A stretch of DNA of 64,000 nt from Aquisphaera insulae (GCF_011064615.1 NZ_JAALJH010000006.1:1-64000), one strand, 5' to 3'. Positions 1-9,213 are shown, counted from the stretch's first letter. Numbers and translations are program-made. Notes: generated by a model not told the origin, from the sequence alone.

Positions 1-51
1 CCTCGCCCTCCCGGTCCCCGGAGCGGCGCTTCACCGAATGGGAGGGCGAGG
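1..51. repeat. 12-bp perfect inverted repeat (hairpin)
   Basis: CCTCGCCCTCCC at 1-12 is the exact reverse complement of 40-51, with a 27-nt spacer. The right arm runs on into GCTCCTGCCGAGCC. I suspect a dispersed planctomycete intergenic repeat, but this cannot be checked here. The element may extend left of the window. Confidence 0.5.
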
Positions 52-349
52 CTCCTGCCGAGCCAGGCGCAGGCTGGCGATCGCGCCGGGGCCTGGTTCC
101 CAACGGCGTTGTCATGCCCGCAGAGCGTGGAGGACTTGCCGTGGATCGGAGCCGGTCCCGTCGCGTTCCACCACCGCCATCCGGACGATCCGGCCCCGGA
201 GATTGGGTTCGGTCGTCGCCTTGACGACCGAACCCAACGAAACTCTTCCCTTTTACCATAAACACTTTACGTCGAAAAATCGGGTTGTCGACGGGGGGAT
301 TATCGCAGATTGCGTGGCTTCGGGACTCAGAGAGCCTGACAGATGGAGC

Positions 350-448
350 GGGTGGCCGTGGTGGAACACCACGGAGAGCAGGCCGAGTGGTTGGACAGGC
401 TTTGCTCCGGGGCCGAGCCGGTCCCGTGGTGTTCCACCACGGCCACCC
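350..448. repeat. 25-bp perfect inverted repeat, each arm itself a hairpin
   Basis: The arm at 350-374 is an exact reverse complement of 424-448, with a 49-nt spacer. Inside each arm an 8-bp palindrome (CCGTGGTG / CACCACGG) flanks a 3-nt loop, so each arm can fold alone or the two arms can pair. A diverged copy of the right arm with matching flanks (GAGCCGGTCCCGT then TTCCACCAC) lies near 148-200, so this is probably a repeat family. Confidence 0.65.
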
Positions 449-1039
449 GGAGCTCCGGCCTGGCGGCCAGGAGTGTCCAGAATCGCCCTCGGGATTTGGG
501 ACGGTCCCATCCGTGTCTTCCGCATCTGGGAGGGTGCCGCTTCGCCACCCGGCCGGAACCGGAAGAGCTTGCTTCGGCTTGCTCTCGTGAGGTTCGCGAG
601 CGTGGTCGCCGATGGCCGCGCTGACGTTTTTCGCCCGCCGGGAAAGTCCGCCTGCTTCCGCCTGGTCCCGCAAGGGTGGAACGAACCTTCCACGTCCCGA
701 CGGTTCGCGACGGACTCAAGGCGTCCCCATCGATCGTCCCGGCCGCACATCATCGCGGCAGATCCCCCCCGCCTCTTCGTCGGGTGACCCTGGGCGCGCA
801 CGCTCCCGGCGAAGGAAGCCTCTATTGAGAGAGTGCGCCATGTTTCGGATTTTTCGTTCGCCTCCCCGATGATTTTCCGGGCCGGATCCCGAAGGCACCC
901 CGAAGAATCGTCAGAATCCAACCAGTCCGCCACGGGACCCGATCCACGAATGGCATCTCTCCCGTCTCGATCACCAGGAAACCGTGGTGTGTCCTATTCT
1001 CAGGCCCCAATTTCAGGCCTACTCGGTTGACGGCCTCCT

Positions 1040-1069
1040 CCGCCCGCGTCCTCGGACGCGGGCGGAGAA
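1040..1069 (-). terminator. GC-rich hairpin after the 1139-4579 gene, possible terminator
   Basis: CTCCGCCCGCGTCC at 1040-1053 pairs with 1056-1069. It lies 70 bases beyond the stop codon of the minus-strand LEPR-motif gene. No U-tract follows on the minus strand, so it may act as a 3' stabilising stem and not as an intrinsic terminator. Confidence 0.4.
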
Positions 1070-1138
1070 TACTCCCTCACCTCGCCGTCGTCGCGGCTCC
1101 TCGTGGAGAAAGCCGTGACGCGTGCCGACGGATCTCGG

Positions 1139-4100
1139 TCATTTCTTCCTGACTGCGGCCGTGACGAGGAACCGTGCCGCCAGTTGGTCCAGGTGCCTGT
1201 CGAAGCGGACGAGCGCCTCGCGGAGAAGACGCAGGTCCTGTTTGAGGCGGCGGGGTGATTTGAGATGCTGGAGCATGTCGCGTGTGAGGGTCGCGACTCG
1301 CTGCAACATCTTCGACGTTTCAATTTGAGCGTTGAGGGCCGCGACCACCTGCTTGCGAGTCGAGGTGCTGCTCGATTCGATTCCCGAGGCGATGGCGTAG
1401 ATCGCCTCTCCTTCGCTGGACGTATCCGCATTCAGCTTGAGGACGTCCGCAGCGAGCTTCGAGGGCGACTTCACGTCCCGCAACGCCACGCGCACTTCAT
1501 CGACTTCCAGGGCCGTGGAGTTGTCGGCCACGCTCTTCATGAGCGCGAATCCGCCGAGCTGCGAATCCGCCAGGACCGTGAACAGGTCCTTATTCGTGGT
1601 GCGTGAAGTCCCATCCGGCGTCGTCACCACGATGTGATACTGTGAGTTCGCCGTCAGGCCCGCGGGGACCGTGATCACCAGCTTGTTCGGCGTGAACGAC
1701 GTCACGGTCGCCGTCGTGGCGGTGCCGCCGGCCACCGGCACGAACTCGACCTTGGGCGTCGTGCCGCCGCTGGCGAGATTGAAGCCCGTGATGGTCACCG
1801 TGGCCCCGACCTTCGCGCTGGCCGGATCGACCTTCTGCAACGTGGGGACGGGCAGCCAGTCCCCGAGCACGATATCGATGTTGGTCGGATCGATGCTCGT
1901 GAAATCGGTCGACTTGCCGCCCTGATCGTCGAATGGGAAACCGTAGGCCAGATTGCCCTTGCTGATCGGCACGCCCTGATAGGAGCCCAGGTGCCAGAAG
2001 CCCGCGTAGAAGTTCGCCGGGGAACCCTTCGACAGGCCCTGATTGTAGAAATTCGCCGGATCCGCCCAGACCTCCGAGCTCGTCTTGGTCCCCGGCGCGA
2101 TGTTCGCCACGCCACGGCTGAGCGCCGAGACGATCTGATTCTCGATGTTCCCCAGGTCCCCCTTCGGGTCGGGGTTCGGGCCGTTATCCGCGAAGACGCC
2201 GTTGTTCGCGAACACCATCTCGCCCGGCGATCGTGACTTGTTCACCACGGGGTTGGCCGGCGCGTTCGCGTCCTGAGCGATCCAGGGAAGGGGCGGGGAG
2301 CTGCCGACCGCGACCGTCCCCGAATCGGTCGTCGCCGCCACATCCTCATGGACCAGCGCGAAGCTGAACGTCTTCGACGCCGCGTCGATCTTGGTCACGG
2401 TAAACGTGCCGTTGAATTCCTGGTTCGACAGCCCCTGGAGCGTGACGACCTCGCCCACGAACAGGCTGTGCGCGGCGGACGTGGTCACGGTCGCCACGTT
2501 CCCCGTCAGCGAGACGTTGCTCACCTGGACCACGTTGTCGCTGCCGAAATACGCGAGCGCCGCGGGCTCCGTCGCCTCGGCGAGATCACCGGCGTGGACC
2601 AGCGTGAAGGTGAACGACGTCGTGCTAGGGACCGACGTGATCTTGTACGTGCCGTTGAGCAATCCGTCGGCTTGCTTCGTCCCCTTGAGCGTGACCATCT
2701 GGCCGGTGAAGAACCCGTGGGGCTGCTTCGTGTTCACGGTCACGACGTTGTTCGTGAGCGACGTGGATGCCACGTCCACCGCCGTATTCGTGCTGAAAAA
2801 CGGCTCGTAAACGTCCCCCACCAGCGCCCCCGACGAGTCCCGGAATTCGAGCACGGTGTAGACATACGGCGAGCTGAGCTTGAACGAGAGGTTGGCGCCG
2901 GCCTCCGCCTTCTGGCTCAGGATCAGGCTGCGGGGGCTGCCGACGGCGATCCCCACCACGGTCGTCCCGGGCGCGATCCCCGGCCCGGTCACCACCAGCC
3001 CGATGACGTTCCGCGAAGGATCCGCGCTCACCTTCAGCGTCGTGAGGTCGGCGGCGTCGATCGTCCCGGTCACCGTCTGATCCGGGATCGCCGGGGAGTA
3101 ATTCGTGATCGTGGTGGCCGTGTAGATCTTGCTCAGATCAGGATTCTGAGGATCGAAACCGGGGACCACCTTGAGCGGGTTGGACGCGGTCTTGCCCCCG
3201 AACAACGCGGCGATCGCCGAGTTGAAGTAGCTCTGCAGCGGATCGAACGTCCCGGCGTTGTAGTCCAGGGAAAGCTGGTTATACGGCGCGACAATCCGCA
3301 CCGGATAGCTCGTGCCATCGATCGTCCCGCCGCCGACCACTCCGCGCAGGAAAGCGTCCTGATAGGCGGACGAGACCGTGTTGGTGATGTAAGACTTGAA
3401 CGCGTCGACGACGTTTGCCCGGTCGATCTGAACTCCCACCCCGTCGCCCCCATTCACATTCGCGTCCGGCGGAGTGGCCTGGAGCGAGATGGGGAAGCCG
3501 AACTGGTCCACAAGCGATGTGTCCATGTTCAGGCCCTGATGATCGATCGCGAACGAGTTGGCGGCGAAAACGGGGTTGTAGGCGTATTCGATGAAGTCGA
3601 CGATCCTGGAATTCTGCACGTTCGGGTCGCCGGGATCGCCCAGGTTGGGCGCCGCGATCGAGTGCCGGTCCGCATTGATGCCCACCGACGGCGGGGTGTT
3701 GATGCCGAAGATCATTCGCGCCGAGTTGGTGGGTATCGCCGGCACGTCGATGATCGCCTCGCCGGACGCGGAGAAGTTCAGCTTGTACGAGAAATCCTTC
3801 AACGCGTCCCGGCCGGGATCGATGCCCGCGGTCGACACATAGAGCCCAGATGCGCCGTTGTCGCCGCTCTTGAAGACGTACGACGTCTGGGTGTGCACGG
3901 TGTTCCATGCCAGCACGTAATACACCGGCACGTCGGCGGCCAGCCCGGTCTGGCGGTGCACGCGGAACGGGATGGTCGCATAGGCTTGCGCGTCGGTCGC
4001 CAGCTTCCAGGTCGCCGTGCCGCCCCCGGGCACCAGCGTGCATCCCTTGAGCGTGTTCGTGGCGGTGTCGATGCTCGTATAGCTCACGGTCGCGACGCCG

Positions 4101-4579
4101 CTCGTCGTCTGGATCGCCACGTCCCCCGACTTCGCAAATCCGCTCAGCGACTGCAGGACGATCGTGCCCGCGTCGTTGATGACGGTCTGCCCGTCCGAAG
4201 CGGCCGCGACCTTGGTGATCGGCAGGTCGTAGCTCTTCACCACCGCGCCGGCCAGCAGGGCATCACCGCCCTTGGCCGAATTGGTCACGATGTCGCAACC
4301 CGTGAACTGGTGCGCCGCGGCATTGATCCCCGTGTAGTTGATCACGGCGACGCTGCCGTTGTTCGTCTGCACCGCGATGTCGCCGGTCGTGGGGAAGCCA
4401 TCGGTGGACTCGACCGTGATCACCGGCGAAACCAGGGCCACCTGCTGGGTCACGGTCGTCGAGCTGAGGACGAGCCGATCCTCGAGCCTCTCCACGCCCG
4501 TCCGGGCCCCTCGTGAAGTCTTGCGACGCCCCTGACGTGCCCGACGAGCGGGCCGAGAGTTCGGCTGAATCACGTACAT
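1139..4579 (-). CDS. LEPR-motif surface protein with beta-1,3-glucanase-like region and TIG domain
   Basis: 1146 aa. The basic N-terminus leads into VERLEDRLVLS, the planctomycete LEPR-type motif typical of exported surface proteins, so I expect an extracellular protein. Two repeats containing GDIAVQ / GDVAIQ follow. A region with DFIEYAYN and VDQFGFPISLQ, and later YGFPFDDQGG, resembles GH64/thaumatin-like beta-1,3-glucanases. Next come two repeats of the type VTVNTKQPHGFFTGQ / VATVTTSAAHSLFVGE, then an IPT/TIG Ig-like domain (PTLQKVDPASAKVGATVTI), and a basic helical tail. I chose the ATG at 4579 because AGGAG sits 8 nt before it; the ATG at 4597 has no such site. A role in glucan binding or hydrolysis is inferred from motif memory, not from an alignment. 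Confidence 0.8.
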   Translation of the reverse strand: MYVIQPNSRPARRARQGRRKTSRGARTGVERLEDRLVLSSTTVTQQVALVSPVITVESTDGFPTTGDIAVQTNNGSVAVINYTGINAAAHQFTGCDIVTNSAKGGDALLAGAVVKSYDLPITKVAAASDGQTVINDAGTIVLQSLSGFAKSGDVAIQTTSGVATVSYTSIDTATNTLKGCTLVPGGGTATWKLATDAQAYATIPFRVHRQTGLAADVPVYYVLAWNTVHTQTSYVFKSGDNGASGLYVSTAGIDPGRDALKDFSYKLNFSASGEAIIDVPAIPTNSARMIFGINTPPSVGINADRHSIAAPNLGDPGDPNVQNSRIVDFIEYAYNPVFAANSFAIDHQGLNMDTSLVDQFGFPISLQATPPDANVNGGDGVGVQIDRANVVDAFKSYITNTVSSAYQDAFLRGVVGGGTIDGTSYPVRIVAPYNQLSLDYNAGTFDPLQSYFNSAIAALFGGKTASNPLKVVPGFDPQNPDLSKIYTATTITNYSPAIPDQTVTGTIDAADLTTLKVSADPSRNVIGLVVTGPGIAPGTTVVGIAVGSPRSLILSQKAEAGANLSFKLSSPYVYTVLEFRDSSGALVGDVYEPFFSTNTAVDVASTSLTNNVVTVNTKQPHGFFTGQMVTLKGTKQADGLLNGTYKITSVPSTTSFTFTLVHAGDLAEATEPAALAYFGSDNVVQVSNVSLTGNVATVTTSAAHSLFVGEVVTLQGLSNQEFNGTFTVTKIDAASKTFSFALVHEDVAATTDSGTVAVGSSPPLPWIAQDANAPANPVVNKSRSPGEMVFANNGVFADNGPNPDPKGDLGNIENQIVSALSRGVANIAPGTKTSSEVWADPANFYNQGLSKGSPANFYAGFWHLGSYQGVPISKGNLAYGFPFDDQGGKSTDFTSIDPTNIDIVLGDWLPVPTLQKVDPASAKVGATVTITGFNLASGGTTPKVEFVPVAGGTATTATVTSFTPNKLVITVPAGLTANSQYHIVVTTPDGTSRTTNKDLFTVLADSQLGGFALMKSVADNSTALEVDEVRVALRDVKSPSKLAADVLKLNADTSSEGEAIYAIASGIESSSTSTRKQVVAALNAQIETSKMLQRVATLTRDMLQHLKSPRRLKQDLRLLREALVRFDRHLDQLAARFLVTAAVRKK

Positions 4580-5171
4580 CAAAGCGGCTCCTGTCATCGG
4601 ATGTAGCCAGTCGCGTCGGCTCGAATTGGAGAGACCACAACGTCTCTCTCATGATCGAATAGGGGACCCTCTTCGGTGAGCCTCGCTGCCTGAGCGTGGA
4701 TGGGAAGTCGTTGTCGGACTGGACGTAAGATCGCCGTCCCTGGTGGCATGCGGTTGACAGGCCGCATCCGCGGAAAGTGGATACCCCTGGATTGTGGACT
4801 CAGGAAAGACCTGCCGCAAGGGAGGTCGCGAATTTGAAACATGGACAAAAGAACTAAATACACCGTGCTTCTGTTTATTCAATGGCCGCCCGCAACAGAA
4901 CGGGAAATCCTTGCGGAAATCCCTGGCCACGCGCTCAAGACAGACAAGCTGGGCAGCCAGGGAAAACCATGGATTGAACGCTTGTCGATTCCTCATCGGA
5001 ATCCAGAGCTAAGTAGTCCGGAATGAGTGGCCATGGACTCTTGACCCGGTCGGCGACCATCCCGATCGAATCGACACTTTATCATCTCCTTCTTGCCCGG
5101 ATCGCACTCGTTGTGTGCCTGGCCGTCGAGCGCCGGTCCCATGTCGTGCCCTCGATGAGTTACACTCGAGG
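4580..5171. other. Intergenic region, relatively AT-rich, with a small hairpin
   Basis: No gene is supported. The overlapping short frames at 4649-5026 look random. A 7-bp hairpin (GAGAGAC / GTCTCTC) at 4629-4648 lies about 50 nt before the start of the LEPR-motif gene, in its likely 5' leader. The AT-rich block around 4840-4900 stands out from the GC-rich surroundings and could hold promoters, but I could not pick a convincing pair of boxes. Confidence 0.4.
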
Positions 5172-5324
5172 ATGAGCTCTCGAGTGGTCCGAAAATCGGC
5201 GGCGGCTATGGACACGAGGAGCAGCGGGATGCCTGGAGCAAACGACCGTTGGGACATCAGGACCTGGATGGCCGCGATAGCCCTGATTGCAGTGATATTC
5301 TACTGCGGGATGCTGTTTTTATAG
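5172..5324 (+). CDS. Possible small single-span membrane peptide
   Basis: 50 aa if it starts at the ATG at 5172, or 38 aa from the ATG at 5208. The C-terminal third (WMAAIALIAVIFYCGMLFL) is a convincing transmembrane segment ending at the stop codon; the rest is polar and basic. No good ribosome-binding site is visible. An 8-bp perfect hairpin (5163-5170 with 5179-5186) puts the 5172 ATG in its loop. I recognise no family. It could be chance. Confidence 0.35.
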   Translation: MSSRVVRKSAAAMDTRSSGMPGANDRWDIRTWMAAIALIAVIFYCGMLFL

Positions 5325-5807
5325 GTCTTACATCTGGATGATAGAGGCGGGTTGGTGACTCGCCTCGCAGCCCTCAAACCGTCAGTGACGAAGGACTCTG
5401 TAAGGATTCTGTTAGGGGTCATTCTGAGGATCCTGTAATACGTCATTCTGGTTCGGGAGTCTGTGAGGAGTCGTTCTGATTGGCGACCGGTATCCAGAGG
5501 GCTGGGGTCTATCCAGCCGCGGGCGGATCGACGCTTGCGGGAATTCCATGGCGAGGTCGCGCGGCCGAACAAGACACGCCTTAGCGGTCCAACTGGGCCG
5601 CAATCCAGCCCATGACCGCAGGAAGATCAACCGCGGGCCAGGTCTGGTTCTGAACCGGATCGAATTCCGCCGAACCATCGAGTCCTGTCCGGTGTCTGTG
5701 CCGGTCGAGCGTCTCGGGACAGGACTGCGGCACCGGTATGGGTTGTGCGCCCCGGAAGCCCTGGTCGCGTCCCGAACTCGGAGATTCCCCGATGAACGAC
5801 GACTCTG
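5325..5807. other. Non-coding stretch upstream of the tRNA-like element and tuf
   Basis: No gene is supported. The left part holds short direct repeats (5393-5480, listed separately). The remainder up to 5807 shows no feature I can name. Frames crossing it are rich in Arg and Pro and have no family resemblance. Confidence 0.45.
5393..5480. repeat. Degenerate direct repeats of about 24 bp
   Basis: Two adjacent 24-bp units at 5404-5427 and 5428-5451 share the pattern GGATYCTGTWA...GTCATTCTG. A third at 5456-5480 reads GGAGTCTGTGAGGAGTCGTTCTGAT, and a partial unit (GGACTCTGTAA) precedes them at 5393. The units are AT-richer than the surroundings and non-coding. The function is unknown. Confidence 0.5.
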
Positions 5808-5880
5808 GCCCAGGCGACATAGGCCCGGAAGGCGAGGACCGCGCTTCGGCCCCGCCGTGGGTTCGACCCCCACCCTGGGC
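5808..5880 (+). other. Degenerate tRNA or tRNA-like structure upstream of tuf
   Basis: A perfect 7-bp acceptor stem (GCCCAGG at 5808-5814 with CCTGGGC at 5874-5880) encloses a perfect 5-bp T-arm (GTGGG-TTCGACC-CCCAC, 5857-5873). The total of 73 nt is normal tRNA size. Bases at the positions of A14, G15, G18, G19, A21 and C48 are kept. The D-stem does not pair. The anticodon stem has one mismatch. The anticodon loop (GCGCTTC) lacks U33. No CCA is encoded. I read it as a tRNA pseudogene or a tRNA-like RNA element in the leader of the EF-Tu gene that starts 116 nt downstream. Confidence 0.6.
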
Positions 5881-5996
5881 GCTGTGGCCCCCGAATCCCT
5901 GGTTCCACTCGGAGTGGTAAAAAGATCGCTCAAGATTGGGACGAGGGGGCCGTCACCCGAACGGTCGCCCGAGCGAGGCGACCGGGAGAACGTCCC

Positions 5997-7178
5997 GTGG
6001 AGAAGCAGAAGGTTCACGTCAACGTCGGCACCATCGGTCACATCGACCACGGCAAGACCACCCTCACCGCGGCCATCCTGGCCGTCCAGGCGACCAGGGG
6101 CCTGGCCCGGCTGAAGTCCTACCAGGACATCAGCAAGGGGGGCACCGTCCGTGACGCCACCAAGACGGTCACCATCGTCACCAGCCACGTCGAGTACGAG
6201 ACGGAGCGCCGGCACTACGCCCACATCGACTGCCCCGGCCACGCCGATTATGTGAAGAACATGATCACCGGGGCGGCGCAGATGGACGGGGCCGTGCTGC
6301 TGATCTCGGCGGCGGATGGCCCGATGCCGCAGACCAGGGAGCACATCCTCCTGGCCCGCCAGGTCGGCGTCCCCGACCTCGTTGTCTTCGTCAACAAGGT
6401 CGATCTCGTGGACGACCCCGAGCTGATCGACCTCGTGGAGATGGAGGCCCGTGACCTGCTGGCGAAGTACGGCTTCGACGGCGAGCACACCCCGTTCGTG
6501 CGGGGCAACGCCCGCGCGGCACTGGAGCGCCCCGGCGACCCCGAGGCGAGCCGGTGCATCACGGAGTTGCTCGCTGCCCTGGACACATACGTCCCGGACC
6601 CGACGCGGGCGACCGACCGGCCGTTCCTCATGCCGGTCGAGGGTGTCCACACGATCGAGGGGCGGGGCACGGTGGCCACGGGCAGGGTCGAGCAGGGCGT
6701 GATCGCCCCCGGCACGAAGGTGGAGGTCCTCGGCCTGGGCGATGTGCTGGAGACGGTCGTGACGAGCGTCGAGCAATTCAACCGGCAACTCGACCGGGCC
6801 CCCGCCGGTTGGAACGTCGGCCTGCTCCTGCGGGGCGTGAAGTCGGATCAGATTCGGCGCGGACAGGTCGTGGCGGCCCCGAGGTCGATGTCGCCCCGGA
6901 CCCGCTTCCGTGGCGAGGTGTACGTGCTGGGCAAGGACGAGGGCGGGCGGCACACGCCCTTCTTCAGCGGCTACAAGCCGCAGTTCTTCTTCCGCACGAC
7001 CAGCGTCACCGGCGAGCTTTCCCTCCCCGAGGGCATCGAGATGGTGATGCCGGGCGATCACACCCCGCTGGACGTGAACCTGGACAAGCCGATCGCACTG
7101 GTGCCGGGTAGCCGGTTCGCCATCCGTGAGGGCGGCAAGACCGTCGGCTCCGGGATCGTGACCGAGCTGATCGACTGA
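5997..7178 (+). CDS. tuf: Divergent elongation factor Tu paralogue
   Basis: 393 aa, full length for EF-Tu, which delivers aminoacyl-tRNA to the ribosome as a GTP complex. P-loop [16 protein letters not shown] with the catalytic His, and NKVD are intact, as are domain 2/3 motifs such as [11 protein letters not shown] and FAIREGG. Switch I is unusual: the near-universal RGITINTS reads KTVTIVTS, and the preceding segment (SKGGTVRDA) differs from the usual DNAPEEKA. The conserved EMFRK of domain 2 reads EQFNR. The start is GTG with GGGAG 8-9 nt upstream. It stands alone, not beside rpsG/fusA or secE. I infer a second, specialised EF-Tu, not the housekeeping copy. Confidence 0.9.
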   Translation: MEKQKVHVNVGTIGHIDHGKTTLTAAILAVQATRGLARLKSYQDISKGGTVRDATKTVTIVTSHVEYETERRHYAHIDCPGHADYVKNMITGAAQMDGAVLLISAADGPMPQTREHILLARQVGVPDLVVFVNKVDLVDDPELIDLVEMEARDLLAKYGFDGEHTPFVRGNARAALERPGDPEASRCITELLAALDTYVPDPTRATDRPFLMPVEGVHTIEGRGTVATGRVEQGVIAPGTKVEVLGLGDVLETVVTSVEQFNRQLDRAPAGWNVGLLLRGVKSDQIRRGQVVAAPRSMSPRTRFRGEVYVLGKDEGGRHTPFFSGYKPQFFFRTTSVTGELSLPEGIEMVMPGDHTPLDVNLDKPIALVPGSRFAIREGGKTVGSGIVTELID

Positions 7179-7185
7179 CGAAAGT

Positions 7186-7214
7186 CGCCCCCGGTCGCAG
7201 CGCGGCCGGGGGCG
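7186..7214 (+). terminator. Terminator hairpin after tuf
   Basis: A 9-bp stem CGCCCCCGG / CCGGGGGCG (7186-7194 with 7206-7214) lies 8 nt after the tuf stop and is followed by TCTTCCTC. It is a plausible intrinsic terminator with a weak U-tract. Confidence 0.6.
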
Positions 7215-7404
7215 TCTTCCTCGGATTGGTCGGTCGAGGAGACAACCAGTCCGGTAGCCGCAGTTTCAAAGCGGCCCCGGGGGTGGACGGCAGGGGTCAA
7301 TCTGATTGCTGCCGGTCCTGGGCGTAGCCTGCGTCGTCCTGATGCCGCGCCCGAAAGCCGTCAATACAGAGGACCGGTCGTATCTTCACCCATCGACCCG
7401 TCGA

Positions 7405-9027
7405 TCAATGGCGGAAATGGCGTCGGCCGGTCAGGAGCATGGCCATGCCGTGCTCGTCGCAGGCGGTGACGGTCTCGTCGTCGCGGCGGGAGCCGCCGGG
7501 CTGGATGATGGCGGTGATTCCGGCCGCCGCGGCGATGTCCGGGCCGTCGCGGAAGGGGAAGTAGGCATCGGAGGCGAGGACCGCTCCCTTGACGCGGTCT
7601 CCGGCCTTGGACACGGCGATCCGGACCGAGTCCACCCGGCTCATCTGGCCGGCCCCCACGCCCAGGAGCTGGCCGTCCTTCGCCACCACGATCGCGTTCG
7701 ACTTGACCATGGCGCAGATCCGCCAGGCGAACGCCAGGTCGGTCTTCTCCCGGTCGTCGGGGCCGCGACGGGTGGGAACCTGGCCCTCGGAGGGCGCGTG
7801 CTCGACGAGGTCCCAGTCCTGAACGAGCATCCCCCCCTCGATCCGACGCAGGTCGAATCCCGACGGAGCAGGGGCCGCGGGGCCGATCGGCGATTCGAGA
7901 TCGACCAGGCGGACGCTGTTCTTCCACGTCGGCTTGGTGGTGAGCCATTCCAGCGCGCCGGCCTCGAAGCCCGGGGCAAGGATGGCCTCCAGGAACCGCC
8001 CGGGTGCACACATCCGCTTCGCCGTCGCCAGGTCCACCGGACGGTTGAGGCCGACGATGCCGCCGAAGGCGCTCACGGGGTCGCCCTCGTAGGCCCGCTC
8101 GAACGCGGCCTCGAGCTCGTCCGCAATCGCCGCCCCGCACGGGTTGTTGTGCTTGAGGATGCAGGCCGCGGGGCCCTCGAACATCCGGATGAGCTTCAGT
8201 GCGCTGTCGAGATCGAGCAGGTTGTTGTACGACAGCTCCTTGCCATGACGGATCCGGGCCGTGGCCAGGTTCGGGCCCGCGGCCGATTCATCGACGTAGA
8301 GCCCGGCGCGCTGGTGCGGGTTCTCGCCGTAGCGGAGCGGCTGCCGGAGCGGGAATCGGAGGGTCAGCTCGCCGGGAAGCTCCGTTTGGGGGCTCGCGAC
8401 CTTCTCGTCGAAGACACCGGAAAGATACGCGGCGATGCCGGCGTCGTATTCCCCCGTGGATCGATACGCCTCCAGCGCCAGCCTTTTTCTGGTCGCCAGG
8501 GTCGTCCCGCCGAGATCCTCCAGCTCCTCGAGGATGAGCTCATACTGGGCGGGACTCGTGACGACGGCGACGTGGTCGTGATTCTTGGCGGCGCCCCGGA
8601 TGAGCGAAGGGCCGCCGATGTCGATGTTCTCGACTGCCTCCTCGAAGGTCGCCCCCGGCCTGGCGATGGTGGCGGCGAACGGATAGAGGTTCACGACGAC
8701 GAGGTCGATCGGCGCGATCTCCTGTGCGGCCAGGGTCCGCATGTCCTCCTCCAGCGCGCGGCGGGCGAGGATTCCGCCGTGGATCTTGGGGTGCAGTGTC
8801 TTGACCCGGCCGCCCAGGATCTCCGCCTGGCCCGTGTAGTCGGCCACCTCGGTGACGGCGATCCCGGCGCCGGCGATGGCGGCATGGGTCCCGCCGCTGG
8901 CCAGCAGCTCGACCCCCTTCGCGGAGAGGACCCTGGCCAGGTTCACCAGGCCCGTCTTGTCCGATACGCTGAGGATCGCGCGGCGGATCGCCACCAGGCC
9001 GTCGGGATGGGTCTCGAGGTTTGCCAT
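7405..9027 (-). CDS. purH: Bifunctional AICAR transformylase / IMP cyclohydrolase
   Basis: 540 aa. It catalyses the last two steps of de novo purine synthesis, formylation of AICAR and ring closure to IMP, in the cytoplasm. The N-terminal MGS-like cyclohydrolase domain shows [20 protein letters not shown] and [16 protein letters not shown]. The C-terminal transformylase domain shows [17 protein letters not shown] and the catalytic-type KHNNPCG, and ends near [11 protein letters not shown]. Length and motif order are normal. It appears to be monocistronic: the next minus-strand gene upstream is separated by a strong hairpin. Confidence 0.97.
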   Translation of the reverse strand: MANLETHPDGLVAIRRAILSVSDKTGLVNLARVLSAKGVELLASGGTHAAIAGAGIAVTEVADYTGQAEILGGRVKTLHPKIHGGILARRALEEDMRTLAAQEIAPIDLVVVNLYPFAATIARPGATFEEAVENIDIGGPSLIRGAAKNHDHVAVVTSPAQYELILEELEDLGGTTLATRKRLALEAYRSTGEYDAGIAAYLSGVFDEKVASPQTELPGELTLRFPLRQPLRYGENPHQRAGLYVDESAAGPNLATARIRHGKELSYNNLLDLDSALKLIRMFEGPAACILKHNNPCGAAIADELEAAFERAYEGDPVSAFGGIVGLNRPVDLATAKRMCAPGRFLEAILAPGFEAGALEWLTTKPTWKNSVRLVDLESPIGPAAPAPSGFDLRRIEGGMLVQDWDLVEHAPSEGQVPTRRGPDDREKTDLAFAWRICAMVKSNAIVVAKDGQLLGVGAGQMSRVDSVRIAVSKAGDRVKGAVLASDAYFPFRDGPDIAAAAGITAIIQPGGSRRDDETVTACDEHGMAMLLTGRRHFRH

Positions 9028-9090
9028 TCGTGTGTGCTCTCAGGTCTCGCTGATAGGAGGTCAGGGTCGGGCCGGGGCAGAAACGAGAAT

Positions 9091-9124
9091 CCCCGGCGCC
9101 CCTCGCAATCGGGGGGCGCCGGGG
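9091..9124 (-). terminator. Strong GC hairpin between the beta-propeller gene and purH
   Basis: A 12-bp stem CCCCGGCGCCCC / GGGGCGCCGGGG (9091-9102 with 9113-9124). Read on the minus strand it follows the stop of the 9214-10575 gene and is followed by ATTCTCGTTT, so it probably terminates that transcript before purH. Confidence 0.6.
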
Positions 9125-9213
9125 GTCACGTATTCCAGGATACCGAGATCAGGATCGCGCGCTCAGGTCGAACTGAAAACGTTGTCTTCGGGAGACAGGC
9201 TTGCCGACCGCGC

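Larger units (their letters stand above)
1..1138. other. Palindrome-rich intergenic region with no convincing gene
   Basis: I find no protein-coding gene here. Open frames on both strands are rich in Arg, Gly and Pro and resemble no family. The stretch holds several inverted repeats: a 12-bp perfect pair at 1-12 and 40-51, a 25-bp perfect pair at 350-374 and 424-448, and a 14-base GC-rich hairpin at 1040-1069. A diverged copy of the 350-448 motif lies near 150-200. It looks like an accumulation of small dispersed repeats. The left edge is cut by the window. Confidence 0.6.

Noticed and set aside
2348..4516. 722-residue + strand frame over the LEPR-motif gene
   Set aside because: Arg- and His-rich mirror frame; the minus frame has a ribosome site, LEPR motif and a TIG domain.
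5612..5680. A second possible tRNA remnant near GGATCGAATTCC upstream of tuf
   Set aside because: No 5-bp T-stem or acceptor stem can be formed around it.
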